Assembly (NCBI GenBank): GCA_011524755.1
Contig: WTJR01000096.1
Location: forward strand, 12,327 to 19,388
DNA: 7,062 nt
Direction: 5' to 3'
From: Halieaceae bacterium
Lineage (GTDB): Bacteria; Pseudomonadota; Gammaproteobacteria; Pseudomonadales; Halieaceae
Both the position numbers and the translations under genes were made by a program. Positions 6,654-7,062 of this stretch are shown here, in pieces (the first letter of the stretch is position 1; each line of letters starts with the position of its first letter). Below the pieces are notes generated by a model that was not told the origin of the DNA, ran no database searches, and saw only the letters and a program-made list of their open reading frames with translations.

Positions 6654-7062
6654 ATGTTTTGGCCTGCTTTAGCCACTGCTGTGTCCTCATGGTGGCTACT
6701 TACAGGGCTCGCCCTTTTGTTGGCACACCAATCAGGGCAACGTGCTCGCGCCGGATTTATGTTGGTCTCGGTACTGGCACTGGCTGCATTACTCCTGGTG
6801 CCCTTTAACGCAAGTTTAAACACCCCAATGGCAGCCGCGATCGGTTTTATTTTAGGGTTGATCATCTGGTGTTGGTTAGAAATCAGCTATTTGCTTGGAT
6901 ACGTAAACGGACCCAATCACCAGCCATGCCCCCCACAGCTCACAGTCTGGGATCGCTTCAAGGGTGCTGTCTCCACAACTATTTATCACGAGGCTTGTGT
7001 CGTAGGCGCCGTTGCATGTCTTGCTCTGATTAGTGTGACGGAACCCAATCCCACCGCTTTCT
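6654..7062 (+). CDS. puhE: Putative photosynthetic complex assembly protein PuhE (3' truncated by window edge)
   Basis: This frame opens at ATG 6654, three bases after the puhC stop, and runs without a stop to the window end (136 codons plus one base). The protein is strongly hydrophobic, with likely membrane helices near residues 11-25, 34-51, 58-80 and 114-127. It shows the pattern I associate with the PuhE family (DUF3623): WCWLEISYLLGYVNGP (72-87), PCP (91-93), a WDRFKGA segment (99-105) and HEA (112-114). Family members are roughly twice as long, so about half is missing. PuhE is found almost only in phototrophic proteobacteria beside puhABC, and its biochemical role is undefined. The ribosome-binding site is weak, so translation may be coupled to puhC. 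The assignment rests on motifs plus position. Confidence 0.85.
   Translation, partial: MFWPALATAVSSWWLLTGLALLLAHQSGQRARAGFMLVSVLALAALLLVPFNASLNTPMAAAIGFILGLIIWCWLEISYLLGYVNGPNHQPCPPQLTVWDRFKGAVSTTIYHEACVVGAVACLALISVTEPNPTAF

Noticed and set aside
6654..6865. A 72-codon antisense open frame near the right end
   Set aside because: It is antisense to the puhE frame, which has clear family motifs and continues through the window edge.

Overview
This window is a stretch of a photosynthesis gene cluster from an anoxygenic phototrophic proteobacterium. All eight genes lie on the + strand in the order bchH (5' end cut off) - bchL - bchM - lhaA - puhA - puhB - puhC - puhE (3' end cut off). This matches the classic bchFNBHLM-lhaA-puhABC superoperon of purple bacteria. 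The moderate GC content, with many A/T-ending codons, and the protein sequences fit a marine aerobic anoxygenic phototroph of the gammaproteobacterial OM60/NOR5 (Halieaceae) type better than the GC-rich alphaproteobacteria. A betaproteobacterium is not excluded, and this taxonomic guess is inference only.

Left half (1-3309): three bacteriochlorophyll biosynthesis genes. BchH is the porphyrin-binding subunit of Mg-chelatase, which inserts Mg2+ into protoporphyrin IX. BchM methylates the product to Mg-protoporphyrin IX monomethyl ester. BchL is the ATP-driven iron-sulfur reductase of the dark-operative protochlorophyllide reductase, acting later in the pathway. Their reading frames overlap by 4 and 1 bases, and bchM overlaps lhaA by 7, so translational coupling is likely.

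Middle and right (3303-7062): LhaA is a 12-helix membrane protein of the PucC family that assembles LH1. PuhA is the reaction-centre H subunit, and PuhB, PuhC and PuhE are membrane proteins for reaction-centre/LH1 assembly. puhA carries the only perfect AGGAGG ribosome-binding site that I saw in front of a gene here, as expected for a structural protein needed in quantity. The puhB-puhC gap holds a small perfect hairpin next to the puhC ribosome-binding site.

The block thus joins pigment synthesis to assembly of the photosynthetic core complex. I see no tRNA, rRNA, CRISPR array, insertion sequence or rho-independent terminator. No stretch of 300 bases lacks a gene; the largest gap is 34 bases. 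I found no evidence of a novel system. The points most worth a second look are a PuhA proton-entry loop lacking the Rhodobacter histidine pair, the puhB-puhC hairpin, a PpsR/CrtJ-like palindrome inside bchH, and the poorly characterised assembly gene puhE.
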